A stretch of DNA of 64,000 bases. It comes from DATMRS01 sp035566015. Its GTDB lineage: Bacteria > Pseudomonadota > Alphaproteobacteria > Sphingomonadales > Sphingomonadaceae. Position numbers and translations under genes: made by a program. Below are positions 7,651 to 15,278 of this stretch, piece after piece (the stretch's first letter is position 1; the number at the start of each line of letters is the position of its first letter). Below the pieces are notes generated by a model, which saw only the letters and a list, made by a program, of their open reading frames with translations, had not been told where the DNA came from and made no database searches. Location of the stretch: assembly GCA_035566015.1 (NCBI GenBank), contig DATMRS010000009.1:127957-191956 (forward strand), in the 5' to 3' direction.

Positions 7651-8192
7651 TTGTTGCGACTGATCTCGATCGCGCCGAGCGAAGCGAGGTGATCGGTGAT
7701 GAACTGGCAGTCGAGCAGGCGGAAACCGCCGATCCGAAGCCGCGCGACCAGCCAGGCCAACGCCACTTTCGATGCGTCGCGCGCGCGGCTGAACATGCTT
7801 TCGCCGAAGAAGGCCGCGCCCAGCGTGACGCCATAGAGGCCGCCGACGAGCTGGCCGTCCAGCCATGTCTCGATCGAATGGGCATGGCCGCGCAGGTGGA
7901 GATCGGCATAGGCCCGTTCGATCGGGCCGTTGATCCAGGTATCGGGCCGCTCGGGCGTGCGTTCGGCGCAGGCGGCGACGACTTCGCGAAAGGCGCGATC
8001 GGCGGTGACGGTGAAGCGATCCGATCGCAGCGTCTTCGCCAGTGAACGTGACAGGCGGAACGACTCGAGCGGCAGGATTCCCCGCTTCTTCGGTTCCACC
8101 CAGAAGATGTCCGGCGCCGTCCGCCCGTCCGCCATCGGAAAGACGCCGACCGAATAAGCACGAAGGAGCAGATCGGGATCGAGCGCGGTCAC
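7482..8192 (-). CDS. aat: Leucyl/phenylalanyl-tRNA-protein transferase
   Basis: This 236-residue Aat begins with LDPDLLLRAYSVGVFPMADGR and contains DIFWVEPKKRGILPLESF, DTWINGPIERAYADLH and GHAHSIETW. It also has GGLYGVTLGAAFFGESMFS and LLDCQFITDHLASLGA. These are the family hallmarks. The enzyme adds Leu or Phe to proteins with N-terminal Arg or Lys, marking them for ClpS/ClpAP. The start is taken as GTG at 8192, which gives the usual N-terminus; no clear ribosome-binding site is visible. The 3' end overlaps the convergent DUF2155 gene by 169 bp. Confidence 0.94.
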   Translation of the reverse strand: MTALDPDLLLRAYSVGVFPMADGRTAPDIFWVEPKKRGILPLESFRLSRSLAKTLRSDRFTVTADRAFREVVAACAERTPERPDTWINGPIERAYADLHLRGHAHSIETWLDGQLVGGLYGVTLGAAFFGESMFSRARDASKVALAWLVARLRIGGFRLLDCQFITDHLASLGAIEISRNNYVALLDAALGVGSSSPSGDFFALDRLAEEAEIDAADTVSGPISGCFIAQLLGHTS

Positions 8193-8263
8193 AAGCGGGA
8201 AGAATATGCGCGCCGTCGATCGATGCAAGCGTCCTTCGCCCGAAAGGACGCGAAGCAGCGCCG

Positions 8264-8602
8264 TCAGAGGATTTCGCGCACCCGCTCGACCGGCCGGCAT
8301 AGCCGCACGCCTTTTTCGGTCTCGACCAGCGGACGTTCGATCAGGATCGGATCGGCCGCCATCGCCGCGAGAATCGCCTTGTCGTCGGCCCCGGCGAGTG
8401 CCTTCGCGCCCTCCTCCTTCGTCCGCAGCCCCTCGCGCGGGGTGATGCCCGCACGCGCATAGAGCGCGGCGAGCGTCGTCGTGCTGGGCGGATGCTTCAG
8501 ATATTCGATGATCTCGACATCCAGCCCCGGCGTCTCCTGGAGGATCGCCAGCGTGTTGCGCGACGTGCTGCAGCGCGGATTGTGCCAGATCGTCGCCTTC
8601 AC
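8264..8602 (-). CDS. ArsC-family (glutaredoxin-type) arsenate reductase-like protein
   Basis: The 112-residue protein has VKATIWHNPRCSTSRNTLAIL, with the catalytic CxxS-type cysteine near residue 12, then EIIEYLKHPPSTTTLAALYARAGI and the ArsC motif DPILIERPLVETEKGVRLCRP. It is close to ArsC/YfgD proteins, which reduce arsenate with glutathione and glutaredoxin. No ars transporter or ArsR lies nearby, so true arsenate reduction is not proven. The GTG start at 8602 overlaps the accC stop (GTGA), so expression is probably coupled to accC. Confidence 0.88.
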   Translation of the reverse strand: MKATIWHNPRCSTSRNTLAILQETPGLDVEIIEYLKHPPSTTTLAALYARAGITPREGLRTKEEGAKALAGADDKAILAAMAADPILIERPLVETEKGVRLCRPVERVREIL

Positions 8603-9963
8603 GCCCCGTCCTCCTGCTTCTCTTCGCGCGCCAGCCATTCCTCAAGCCATTTGATCGTGTAATTGCCCTTCTGGAAGTCGGGGTCGTCAAGCAGCGCCTG
8701 GTGCAGCGGGATCGTGGTCTTCATCCCCTCGATCACGAACTCCTCCAAGGCGCGGCGCAGCCGGCGCAGCGCGCCCTCGCGCGTCGTGCCGTAGACGATC
8801 AGCTTGGCGATCATGCTGTCATAATAAGGCGGCACCCGATAGCCGGCATAGAGCCCGCTATCGACGCGCACGTTCATGCCGCCTGGCGCGTGATAGCTTT
8901 TCACCAGCCCCGGTGAGGGCGCGAAGGTGCGCGGGTCCTCGGCGTTGATGCGGCACTCGATCGCGTGGCCACGGAACGTGACGTCCTGCTGGCGCAGCGT
9001 CAGCGGCTTGCCCTCGGCGACGCGGATCTGCTCGCGCACCAGATCGAGGCCGGTGATCATCTCGGTCACCGGATGCTCGACCTGAAGCCGCGTGTTCATC
9101 TCGATGAAGTAGAACTGGCCATTCTCATAGAGGAACTCGATCGTGCCCGCGCCGCGATAGCCCATGTCGGCCATCGCCTTCGCGACGATCCCGCCCATCT
9201 CGTCACGTTGCGCGTGGCTGATGACGGGCGAGGGCGCCTCTTCCAGCACCTTCTGGTGCCGCCGCTGGAGCGAGCAGTCGCGCTCGCCCAGATGGATCGC
9301 ATTGCCGTTGCCGTCGCCGAATATCTGGAACTCGATATGGCGCGGATTGCCGAGATATTTCTCCATATAGACGGTTTCGTCGCCGAACGCCGCCTTCGCC
9401 TCCGACCCCGCCTGCGCCATCAGCGTTTCGAGCTGGTCCTCGCGCTCGACCACCTTCATGCCGCGCCCGCCGCCGCCCGAGGCCGCCTTGATGAGCACCG
9501 GATAGCCGATCCGCGCGGCGATCGCCTTCGCCTCGGCCAGATCGCCGATCGCGCCGTCCGATCCCGGCACCAGCGGCAGGCCCAGCGCGCCGGCGGTGCG
9601 CTTCGCCTCCACCTTGTCGCCCATCACGCGGATATGTTCAGGCTTCGGGCCGATCCAGACGATATTGTGGCTCTCGACGATCTCTGCGAAGCGCGCATTC
9701 TCGCTCAGGAAGCCATAGCCCGGATGGATCGCGTCGGCGCCCGAGATTTCGGCCGCCGAGATGATGTTCGGGATGTTGAGATAGCTCTCGCCCGCGGGCG
9801 GCGGCCCGATGCAGACCGCCTGATCGGCCAGGCGGACGTGCATCGCGTCGGCGTCCGCCGTCGAATGCACCGCCACCGTCTTGATGCCCATCTCATGGCA
9901 GGCGCGATGAATGCGGAGCGCGATCTCGCCTCGGTTGGCGATCAGGACTTTCTGGATGTCCAT
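8599..9963 (-). CDS. accC: Acetyl-CoA carboxylase, biotin carboxylase subunit
   Basis: The 454-residue protein begins MDIQKVLIANRGEIALRIHR. It contains the ATP-grasp motifs (IKAASGGGGRGMKVV near 165, HIEFQIFGDGNGNAIHLGER near 210) and the catalytic region FIEMNTRLQVEHPVTEMITG near 290. It carboxylates the biotin carried by AccB using ATP and bicarbonate, the first half-reaction of fatty acid synthesis. It follows accB by 4 bp. The start at 9963 fits the family; the longer frame upstream (10014) adds 17 non-homologous residues. Confidence 0.98.
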   Translation of the reverse strand: MDIQKVLIANRGEIALRIHRACHEMGIKTVAVHSTADADAMHVRLADQAVCIGPPPAGESYLNIPNIISAAEISGADAIHPGYGFLSENARFAEIVESHNIVWIGPKPEHIRVMGDKVEAKRTAGALGLPLVPGSDGAIGDLAEAKAIAARIGYPVLIKAASGGGGRGMKVVEREDQLETLMAQAGSEAKAAFGDETVYMEKYLGNPRHIEFQIFGDGNGNAIHLGERDCSLQRRHQKVLEEAPSPVISHAQRDEMGGIVAKAMADMGYRGAGTIEFLYENGQFYFIEMNTRLQVEHPVTEMITGLDLVREQIRVAEGKPLTLRQQDVTFRGHAIECRINAEDPRTFAPSPGLVKSYHAPGGMNVRVDSGLYAGYRVPPYYDSMIAKLIVYGTTREGALRRLRRALEEFVIEGMKTTIPLHQALLDDPDFQKGNYTIKWLEEWLAREEKQEDGA

Positions 9964-9967
9964 GCCG

Positions 9968-10462
9968 TCACTCGACGATGACAAGAGGCTGATCGAACTC
10001 CACCGGCTGCGCATTGTCGACGAGGATCAGCTTCACCGTCCCCGCGCGCGGGCTGACGATCGGATTCATCACCTTCATCGCCTCGACGATCAGCAGCGTG
10101 TCGCCCGCCGCGACCCGATCGCCCGGCGCGACGAATGCGCGCGCGCCCGGCTCGGCCGACAGATAGGCGGTGCCCACCATCGGCGAGCGGACGGCGCCCG
10201 GATGATCGGCGGGGGCCGGCTCGGGCTGCGCCGGGGCGGCGGCAGCGACGGGCGCGCTTGCCACGGCGGCGGCCGGGGCGGCGGGCGCCGCCGTGGCAAC
10301 CACCGGCGCGGCCGATCGTGCAACGCGCACGCGCCGTTCCCCGTCGCGCACTTCGATTTCGGTCAGGCGGTTCTCGTCGAGCAGAACCGCAAGCTGGCGC
10401 ACGAGATCGGTATCCACCGCCATCGGCTGATCGTCCGTCTCGTCGCGGTTATCATCGGTCAT
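9968..10462 (-). CDS. accB: Acetyl-CoA carboxylase biotin carboxyl carrier protein
   Basis: The 164-residue protein has an N-terminal dimerisation segment (VDTDLVRQLAVLLDENRLTE), a long Ala/Pro linker (residues ~55-90) and a C-terminal biotinyl domain with the biotin-attachment site VEAMKVMN near residue 130. It ferries the carboxylated biotin from AccC to the AccAD transferase. ATG at 10462 is chosen, though an ATG 13 codons downstream is possible. It lies between aroQ and accC in the common order aroQ-accB-accC. Confidence 0.97.
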   Translation of the reverse strand: MTDDNRDETDDQPMAVDTDLVRQLAVLLDENRLTEIEVRDGERRVRVARSAAPVVATAAPAAPAAAVASAPVAAAAPAQPEPAPADHPGAVRSPMVGTAYLSAEPGARAFVAPGDRVAAGDTLLIVEAMKVMNPIVSPRAGTVKLILVDNAQPVEFDQPLVIVE

Positions 10463-10496
10463 TCTTGACCCTCATATTGTTTATGAAACTTCCCTG

Positions 10497-10937
10497 TCAG
10501 AGCTTGGCGGCCGCGTCCAGCGCGAGCGCGTAGGAGAGCGCGCCGAAGCCCGCTATCGTTCCCTTCGCCGCCATGCCGACAAAAGATGTGTGGCGAAACC
10601 CTTCACGGGCGTGCGGGTTCGACAGATGCACCTCGATCACCGGCACCGCGATCGCCTTGATCGCGTCGTGGAGCGCGATCGACGTGTGCGTGAAGGCGCC
10701 CGCGTTCAGGATCGCGGCGCGCGCGTTCCGGGCGTTCGCCTCGTGTAGCCAGTCGACCAGATGCCCCTCGTGATTCGACTGGCGCATGTCGATGGTGAGG
10801 CCCAGCGCGCGCGCCTGATCCTCTAGCCGGCCGGCAATGTCGTCGAGCGTGTCGTGCCCGTAAATCTCGGGCTCGCGCGTGCCGAGCAGGTTGAGATTGG
10901 GGCCGTTCAGGACGAAGACGAGATCGGATGCGGCCAT
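10497..10937 (-). CDS. aroQ: Type II 3-dehydroquinate dehydratase
   Basis: The 146-residue protein has the type II signature VFVLNGPNLNLLGTREPEIYG, with the catalytic tyrosine in EPEIYG. It continues with RQSNHEGHLVDWLHEA, INAGAFTHTSIALHDA and EVHLSNPHAREGFRHTS. The enzyme forms dodecamers and removes water from 3-dehydroquinate in the shikimate pathway. It lies 34 bp upstream of accB on the same strand and is probably cotranscribed with accBC. Divergent from the thiSG gene. Confidence 0.97.
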   Translation of the reverse strand: MAASDLVFVLNGPNLNLLGTREPEIYGHDTLDDIAGRLEDQARALGLTIDMRQSNHEGHLVDWLHEANARNARAAILNAGAFTHTSIALHDAIKAIAVPVIEVHLSNPHAREGFRHTSFVGMAAKGTIAGFGALSYALALDAAAKL

Positions 10938-11087
10938 TGCAGCGGAAGCCTTGCGGTTGCGGTGGGGCGCTTTCTATATGAGACGGGCAGGGAATTGCCA
11001 GCTTGGCGATTCCGCACCCCCTGTCCCTTCGCCCGATCGCGCCCGCGCCAGGCAAGATGCGGCGTTGCGGGGCGAACGGAGATGTGG

Positions 11088-12089
11088 ATGACGATCGACG
11101 GCACCGTCCAGATACGGATCAACGGAGAGCATCGGCGCGTGGCGGCGGGCATCACGCTTGCCGATCTCGCCCGCGAACTGGGCCTCGATCCGGCCAAGGT
11201 GGCGGTGGAACGCAATCTGGCGGTGGTCCCGCGCTCGACGCTGGAGGCGGTGCAGGTGGAAGATGGCGACGATCTGGAGATCGTGCATTTCGTCGGCGGC
11301 GGCGATCATGCCGATGCGCCGGAGGACCTTTGGACCGTCGCCGGCCGCGCCTTCCGCTCGCGGCTGATCGTCGGCACCGGCAAATATCGCGATTTCGCGC
11401 AGAATGCGGCGGCGGTCGAGGCGTCGGGCGCCGAGATCGTCACCGTCGCCGTGCGCCGGGTGAACATCGCCGATCCGGCCGCGCCGCTGCTGACCGACTA
11501 TATCGACCCGAAGAAGATCACCTATCTGCCCAACACCGCCGGCTGCTACACCGGCGAGGAAGCGATCCGTACCCTGCGCCTCGCGCGCGAGGCTGGCGGC
11601 TGGGACCTCGTCAAGCTCGAAGTGCTGGGCGAGGCGAAGTCGCTCTATCCCGACATGATCGAGACGCTGCGCGCGACCGAGATATTGGCGAAGGAGGGTT
11701 TCCTGCCGATGGTCTATTGCGCCGACGATCCGATCGCGGCGAAGCGGCTGGAGGATGCGGGCGCGGTGGCGATCATGCCGCTGGGCGCGCCGATCGGATC
11801 GGGGCTCGGCATCCAGAATCCGGTGACGATCCGTCTCATCATCGAAAATGCGAAAGTGCCCGTCCTGGTCGACGCCGGCGTCGGCACCGCCTCCGACGCG
11901 GCGGCGGCGATGGAGCTGGGCTGCGACGGCGTGCTGATGAACACCGCGATCGCCGAGGCGAAACATCCGGTGATGATGGCGGCGGCGATGAAAGCGGCAG
12001 TCGAAGCCGGCCGCCTCGCCTATCGCGCCGGCCGCATGGCGAAACGCCGCTATGCCGACCCGTCCAGCCCGCTCGCCGGATTGCTGTAA
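11088..12089 (+). CDS. thiG: Thiazole synthase ThiG with N-terminal sulfur-carrier ThiS domain
   Basis: This 333-residue fusion has a ThiS-type ubiquitin fold at residues ~3-72 (VQIRINGEHRRVAAGITLADL ... LEIVHFVGGG). A short linker leads to full ThiG (RSRLIVGTGKYRDF, NTAGCYTGEEAIR, LVKLEVLGE, VMPLGAPIGSGLGI-type and VLVDAGVGTASDAAAAMELG segments). ThiS carries sulfur as a C-terminal thiocarboxylate and ThiG builds the thiazole ring of thiamine. Here the Gly-Gly tail is internal (VGGGDHADAP), so it cannot work as a free terminus unless cleaved. The ATG at 11088 has GGAG six bases upstream. No TPP riboswitch was recognised upstream. Fused ThiSG proteins are known in alphaproteobacteria. Confidence 0.93.
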   Translation: MTIDGTVQIRINGEHRRVAAGITLADLARELGLDPAKVAVERNLAVVPRSTLEAVQVEDGDDLEIVHFVGGGDHADAPEDLWTVAGRAFRSRLIVGTGKYRDFAQNAAAVEASGAEIVTVAVRRVNIADPAAPLLTDYIDPKKITYLPNTAGCYTGEEAIRTLRLAREAGGWDLVKLEVLGEAKSLYPDMIETLRATEILAKEGFLPMVYCADDPIAAKRLEDAGAVAIMPLGAPIGSGLGIQNPVTIRLIIENAKVPVLVDAGVGTASDAAAAMELGCDGVLMNTAIAEAKHPVMMAAAMKAAVEAGRLAYRAGRMAKRRYADPSSPLAGLL

Positions 12090-12112
12090 GGTCAGGCCCC
12101 CCGCTATCCACG

Positions 12113-12203
12113 CCATTCCCGCGAAGGCGGGAATCCATAAGCACCGTCCTGCAAAAAGCGGCGAAAGCCGGCGTCTACGGATCCCCGCCTGCGCGGGGAT
12201 GAC
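12113..12203. repeat. Two-hairpin intergenic repeat, copy 1
   Basis: The left hairpin is ATTCCCGC-GAAG-GCGGGAAT (12115-12134) and the right hairpin is ATCCCCGC-CTGC-GCGGGGAT (12181-12200), followed by GAC. The same design (GTCATTCC hairpin, GGAATCCAT, ~40 bp, hairpin, GGGGTGAC) recurs at 21.86, 34.47, 34.60, 34.72 and 58.25 kb. This copy lies between the convergent thiSG and marR genes. Confidence 0.8.
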
Positions 12204-12243
12204 GGAGAAGAAGCAAGCGCGCGACACCCAGCGGACTCCCTTT

Positions 12244-12291
12244 CCATCCGGCGACAGCCGGAATCCATGGACCCCGGCTTTCGCCGGGTGA
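12244..12291. repeat. Two-hairpin intergenic repeat, shortened copy
   Basis: TCCGGC-GACA-GCCGGA is followed by ATCCATGG and then CCCGGCTTTCGCCGGG and TGAC. The two end hairpins are present but the ~40-bp middle is missing, giving a 48-bp remnant next to copy 1 in the same convergent gap. Confidence 0.75.
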
Positions 12292-12344
12292 CAGAAGCGC
12301 GCGCGCGGGCAAGCGGACCGCCGACCCGCGCCCCGCCGATTTCG

Positions 12345-12899
12345 CTAGGATTCGCCCGCCGTCTCTCCGCCTTCCAGCGCATCGAAGGCGTCGCCGATCT
12401 GGCTCAGCACCTTGAGGCAGGTGGCGAGATCGTCCGGATCGACGTCGCGCAAAATCTCGTTGCGCAGCGTCGACGCCGCATCATTGACGCGATCGATCAC
12501 CGGCTGCGCGGCAGCGGTGAGCGTGATACGCTTGGCGCGGCGATCGTCCTTGTCGATCGCGCGTTCGACGAAGCCCTGCTTCTCCAGCCTGTCCAGCGCC
12601 CGCGCCAGTGTCGATTCCTCGATGCCGACGCGCTGGGCAAGTTCGCGCTGCGTGGCCGTCCGCCCGACCACCGACAGCCAGAACAGCGTCTGCCAGCCGC
12701 CGCTGCGCACCGCCGGCGTGTCGCGCAGCGTGGTGGAGAGGCGATTGCGCCAGCGGCGGCCGGTCTGGAGCAGGCGTCGGATGAAGATGAAGCGCGCGAA
12801 TGCCGCGTCATCGGCGGAGTCGGGCGGCGGCACGAGCCATTGCGCGCTATTCACCAACAACGGCCGATCTTCCGCGCCGAGAGCGTCGGGCTTGCTCAT
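12345..12899 (-). CDS. MarR-family transcriptional regulator
   Basis: The 184-residue protein has a winged helix-turn-helix at about 85-150: GRTATQRELAQRVGIEESTL, ARALDRLEKQGFVERAIDKD and DRRAKRITLT. These give the recognition helix and the Asp/Arg-rich wing of MarR proteins. Its ligand is unknown. It starts 12 bp after the stop of the diguanylate cyclase gene, so the two are probably cotranscribed and it need not regulate a divergent neighbour. The N-terminal 40 residues are less conserved in appearance and could be partly non-coding if an internal start is used. Confidence 0.87.
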   Translation of the reverse strand: MSKPDALGAEDRPLLVNSAQWLVPPPDSADDAAFARFIFIRRLLQTGRRWRNRLSTTLRDTPAVRSGGWQTLFWLSVVGRTATQRELAQRVGIEESTLARALDRLEKQGFVERAIDKDDRRAKRITLTAAAQPVIDRVNDAASTLRNEILRDVDPDDLATCLKVLSQIGDAFDALEGGETAGES

Positions 12900-12911
12900 C
12901 GCGGGGCGGCG

Positions 12912-14003
12912 TCAGGGCGCGATACAGACACGGTTCCGCCCCTCCTGCTTGGCGCGATAGAGTGCGGCGTCGGCATTTTTCAGGATCGCGGCGGGGCCCC
13001 GGCGGCCCGCCATGCCCGCGATCCCCGCCGAGAAGCTCAACTGGCCCAGCTCGCGCCCGGTGGCCGTCACCTTGAAGGCGTGGGCGGCAATCTCGCGGCG
13101 GATGCGATCGATCTCGGCGGCCGCGCTCGGCGCATCCATCCCCTCGAACAGCATCACGAACTCCTCGCCGCCATAGCGCGCGACGAACAGCCGCTCGATA
13201 TCCCCTTGGGAGAGCGCGCCCGCGATGAACTTGATCACCTCGTCGCCGATATGATGGCCGTGAAGATCGTTCACCGCCTTGAACTGATCGATGTCGCAGA
13301 TCGCCAGCGCAAGCTTCTGCCGCGAGGTGCGCGCGCGCACGAACGCCTCGCGCAGGCGGGTGTCGAGCGCGCGCCGGTTCGGCAGGCCGGTCAGCGGGTC
13401 GGTGTCGGCGGTGCGCCGCGCCTCGGCAAGGCTCTGGCGCAGCCGCGCCACTTCCTCGCCGCTGCGGCGCAGATCGGCCTCGGCGACACGCGTCTTCTCG
13501 ATCATCGCGCGGGTGAGGCCGATCAGCCCCTCGACCGCACCAGTGGACGTGCCGGCCGACGATATCCGCGCGAGCGCCGCCCCATAGTCGCGCGTCTCGC
13601 GGCCCGATCGATCGATGATCGCGATCACGTCGCCAAGATGGGCGCGCGCCTCGTCCGCCGCACGGACGAGATCGGCGGCCGACATCTCGGCGGCGTGGAG
13701 GGCGGCGACGCCCGCCATCAGGTCCGCCGTCAGCCTGCCGTTGCGGCGCAGCGCCTCGGCGATCCGCCGGCTCGTCTCCGACTCGGGGAAGCGGAGGTAA
13801 ACATAAGCAAGCTCATAATGAATTGGTGAGGGCTCAAGGAAGTTGGCGGAGAGGAAAGCGCCGATATCCGAGAAAAGCTGCCCCCCATGCTCTTGCCGCA
13901 GATCGGGTTTGGCCAATCGATTATGCTCCACCTTCCCGTCCCCCACGCTGCTCCGAGTCAATCGCAACCCCTGGTCCGGCCGCCCTGAATCAATTTGCGT
14001 CAT
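12912..14003 (-). CDS. GGDEF-domain diguanylate cyclase
   Basis: The C-terminal ~165 residues form a GGDEF domain: DTDPLTGLPNRRALDTRLRE, LAICDIDQFKAVNDLHGH and the active-site motif RYGGEEFVMLFEG. The GGEEF form is compatible with c-di-GMP synthesis from two GTP. No RxxD inhibitory site is seen just before the motif (the region reads SQGDIERLFVARYGGEEF), so product inhibition may be lacking. The N-terminal ~190 residues are alpha-helical with no transmembrane segment and no recognised sensor domain. The start is uncertain: MTQIDSGRPD at 14003 is chosen, but the frame is open to 14297. The 5' part is less GC-rich than its surroundings. Confidence 0.85.
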   Translation of the reverse strand: MTQIDSGRPDQGLRLTRSSVGDGKVEHNRLAKPDLRQEHGGQLFSDIGAFLSANFLEPSPIHYELAYVYLRFPESETSRRIAEALRRNGRLTADLMAGVAALHAAEMSAADLVRAADEARAHLGDVIAIIDRSGRETRDYGAALARISSAGTSTGAVEGLIGLTRAMIEKTRVAEADLRRSGEEVARLRQSLAEARRTADTDPLTGLPNRRALDTRLREAFVRARTSRQKLALAICDIDQFKAVNDLHGHHIGDEVIKFIAGALSQGDIERLFVARYGGEEFVMLFEGMDAPSAAAEIDRIRREIAAHAFKVTATGRELGQLSFSAGIAGMAGRRGPAAILKNADAALYRAKQEGRNRVCIAP

Positions 14004-14198
14004 ATAGCCAAGAAAATACAGAGGAAGCGTAAATGAGTTCGACTCCGTATCAACCGATCTTTTTCTATCTTCGTTGGCCGAATCGGTAATTTGTTGTATG
14101 CGCGACTCGTAGTCCCCAGGGATATCCCCAGGGTTATTCGCAATCCGGCGGCGGCCGGGTGCTCCCTTTCGTGCCGCCCCCAGATGCAGGAGGTGCAC

Positions 14199-14366
14199 AT
14201 GCCGCAACAGTGCAACCATACATATTATCTCCATCGCGCCGAGGCCGCACGGCGCCTTGCCGAGGAAGCAAGCGACAAGGCGGTACGCAACCTCCATCTC
14301 GCCATGGCGAATGAATATCGCGCCAGGGCGGCGGCATCGCCGCCGGCGGAGACCGAAGCGGGCTGA
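14199..14366 (+). CDS. Small conserved protein of unknown function (55 aa)
   Basis: An excellent ribosome-binding site (AGGAGG at 14188-14193) precedes the ATG, which supports a real gene. The peptide begins MPQQCNHTYYLHRAEAARRL, continues AEEASDKAVRNLHLAMANEY and ends in an Ala/Pro/Glu tail. It looks like one amphipathic helical hairpin, of the kind seen in short sphingomonad proteins with a YxLHRAE start. I do not know its function. There is no signal peptide or membrane segment. It is divergent from the diguanylate cyclase and convergent with the SDR gene (9 bp gap). Confidence 0.7.
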   Translation: MPQQCNHTYYLHRAEAARRLAEEASDKAVRNLHLAMANEYRARAAASPPAETEAG

Positions 14367-14375
14367 GCGAAGCCG

Positions 14376-15173
14376 TCAGCCGGGCCTCCTCGCCCGCCAT
14401 ATGGCGGCCAGACCCGCGCGATAATCGGGATGGAGCGGACACCAGCCCAACAGGCGCTTCGCCTTGCCGTTGGCGACGCGCCGGTTCTCGGCATAGAAGG
14501 CACGCGCCTCGGGCGAAAGCCCCGCTTGTTCGAGCGGGACGAACGGCGGCCGGACAAGGCCCGCCAGTTCGCAGGCCGCCTCGATCACCACATTCTGGCT
14601 CGTCGGCCGGTCGTCGGCGAGATTATAGGCGCCCGGCGGTCCCTTGCGCAGGCTCGCGCACAGGCCGCCGACTATGTCGTCGACATGGATTCGGCTGAAA
14701 ACCTGCGCGGGAAGGACGATGCGCCGCGCGCGACCCGCGGCAAGCCGCTCGAACGCCGAGCGACCCGGCCCGTAGATGCCGGGCAGGCGAAACACGCGGG
14801 CCTGCGGGTGCAGCCGCTGCCATGCCGTGTCGGCCACCGCCCGTGCGCCGCGTCGCCCCGTGCCGATGGCGGCGCTTTCATCCACCCATGCGCCCTGCGT
14901 GTCGCCATAGACCCCGCTCGAGGAGAGGTAGCCGATCCAGCGCGCGGGCGCGCCGGCCAGCGCCTCGCCAAAAACCTTGAGGACCGGATCGCCCTCCCCG
15001 TCCGGCGGCACCGAGGAGAGGATGTGCGTCGCCGCCGCGATCTCGGCCGCGACCCCGCGCTCGTCGGACATCGCCGCGCGATCGATCCGCACGACCTGCC
15101 ATCCCTCCGTTTCGAGTGCGGTGGCGAAACGCGAGCCGGTATAGCCGGGGCCGAAGAGCAGCAGGCGGGACAT
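14376..15173 (-). CDS. NAD(P)-dependent epimerase/SDR family protein
   Basis: The 265-residue protein has an N-terminal Rossmann fold with GPGYTGSRFATAL as dinucleotide loop, a YLSSSGVYGDTQGAWVDE segment holding the Ser/Tyr pair, and FRLPGIYGPGRSAFERLAAG. It resembles YeeZ-type extended SDR proteins, whose substrates are not known. The classical YxxxK is not clear (SSSGVYGDT), as in YeeZ-like members. It is divergent from pepN with a ~105-bp gap. Confidence 0.83.
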   Translation of the reverse strand: MSRLLLFGPGYTGSRFATALETEGWQVVRIDRAAMSDERGVAAEIAAATHILSSVPPDGEGDPVLKVFGEALAGAPARWIGYLSSSGVYGDTQGAWVDESAAIGTGRRGARAVADTAWQRLHPQARVFRLPGIYGPGRSAFERLAAGRARRIVLPAQVFSRIHVDDIVGGLCASLRKGPPGAYNLADDRPTSQNVVIEAACELAGLVRPPFVPLEQAGLSPEARAFYAENRRVANGKAKRLLGWCPLHPDYRAGLAAIWRARRPG

Positions 15174-15278
15174 GGCCTTCTCTTATCCCGCTTTTCCCGC
15201 GCCGTCGCCGGGTCCGCCTCCGCCTCGAACGATGCGCGCGGGCTTTCCTCCGATCGGCGCGGGGGATAAGAGTTGGTG

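Noticed and set aside
8264..8602. An arsenic-resistance operon
   Set aside because: Only an ArsC-like gene is present and it is coupled to accC; no arsR, arsB or arsH nearby.
10938..11087. TPP riboswitch before thiSG
   Set aside because: The expected CTGAGA and ACCCTTGAACCTGAT-like elements are not present in the 150-bp aroQ-thiSG gap.
12090..12344. Rho-independent terminators in the repeat hairpins
   Set aside because: Stems are strong but there is no following T-run on either strand, so I list them as repeats and leave termination as a hypothesis.
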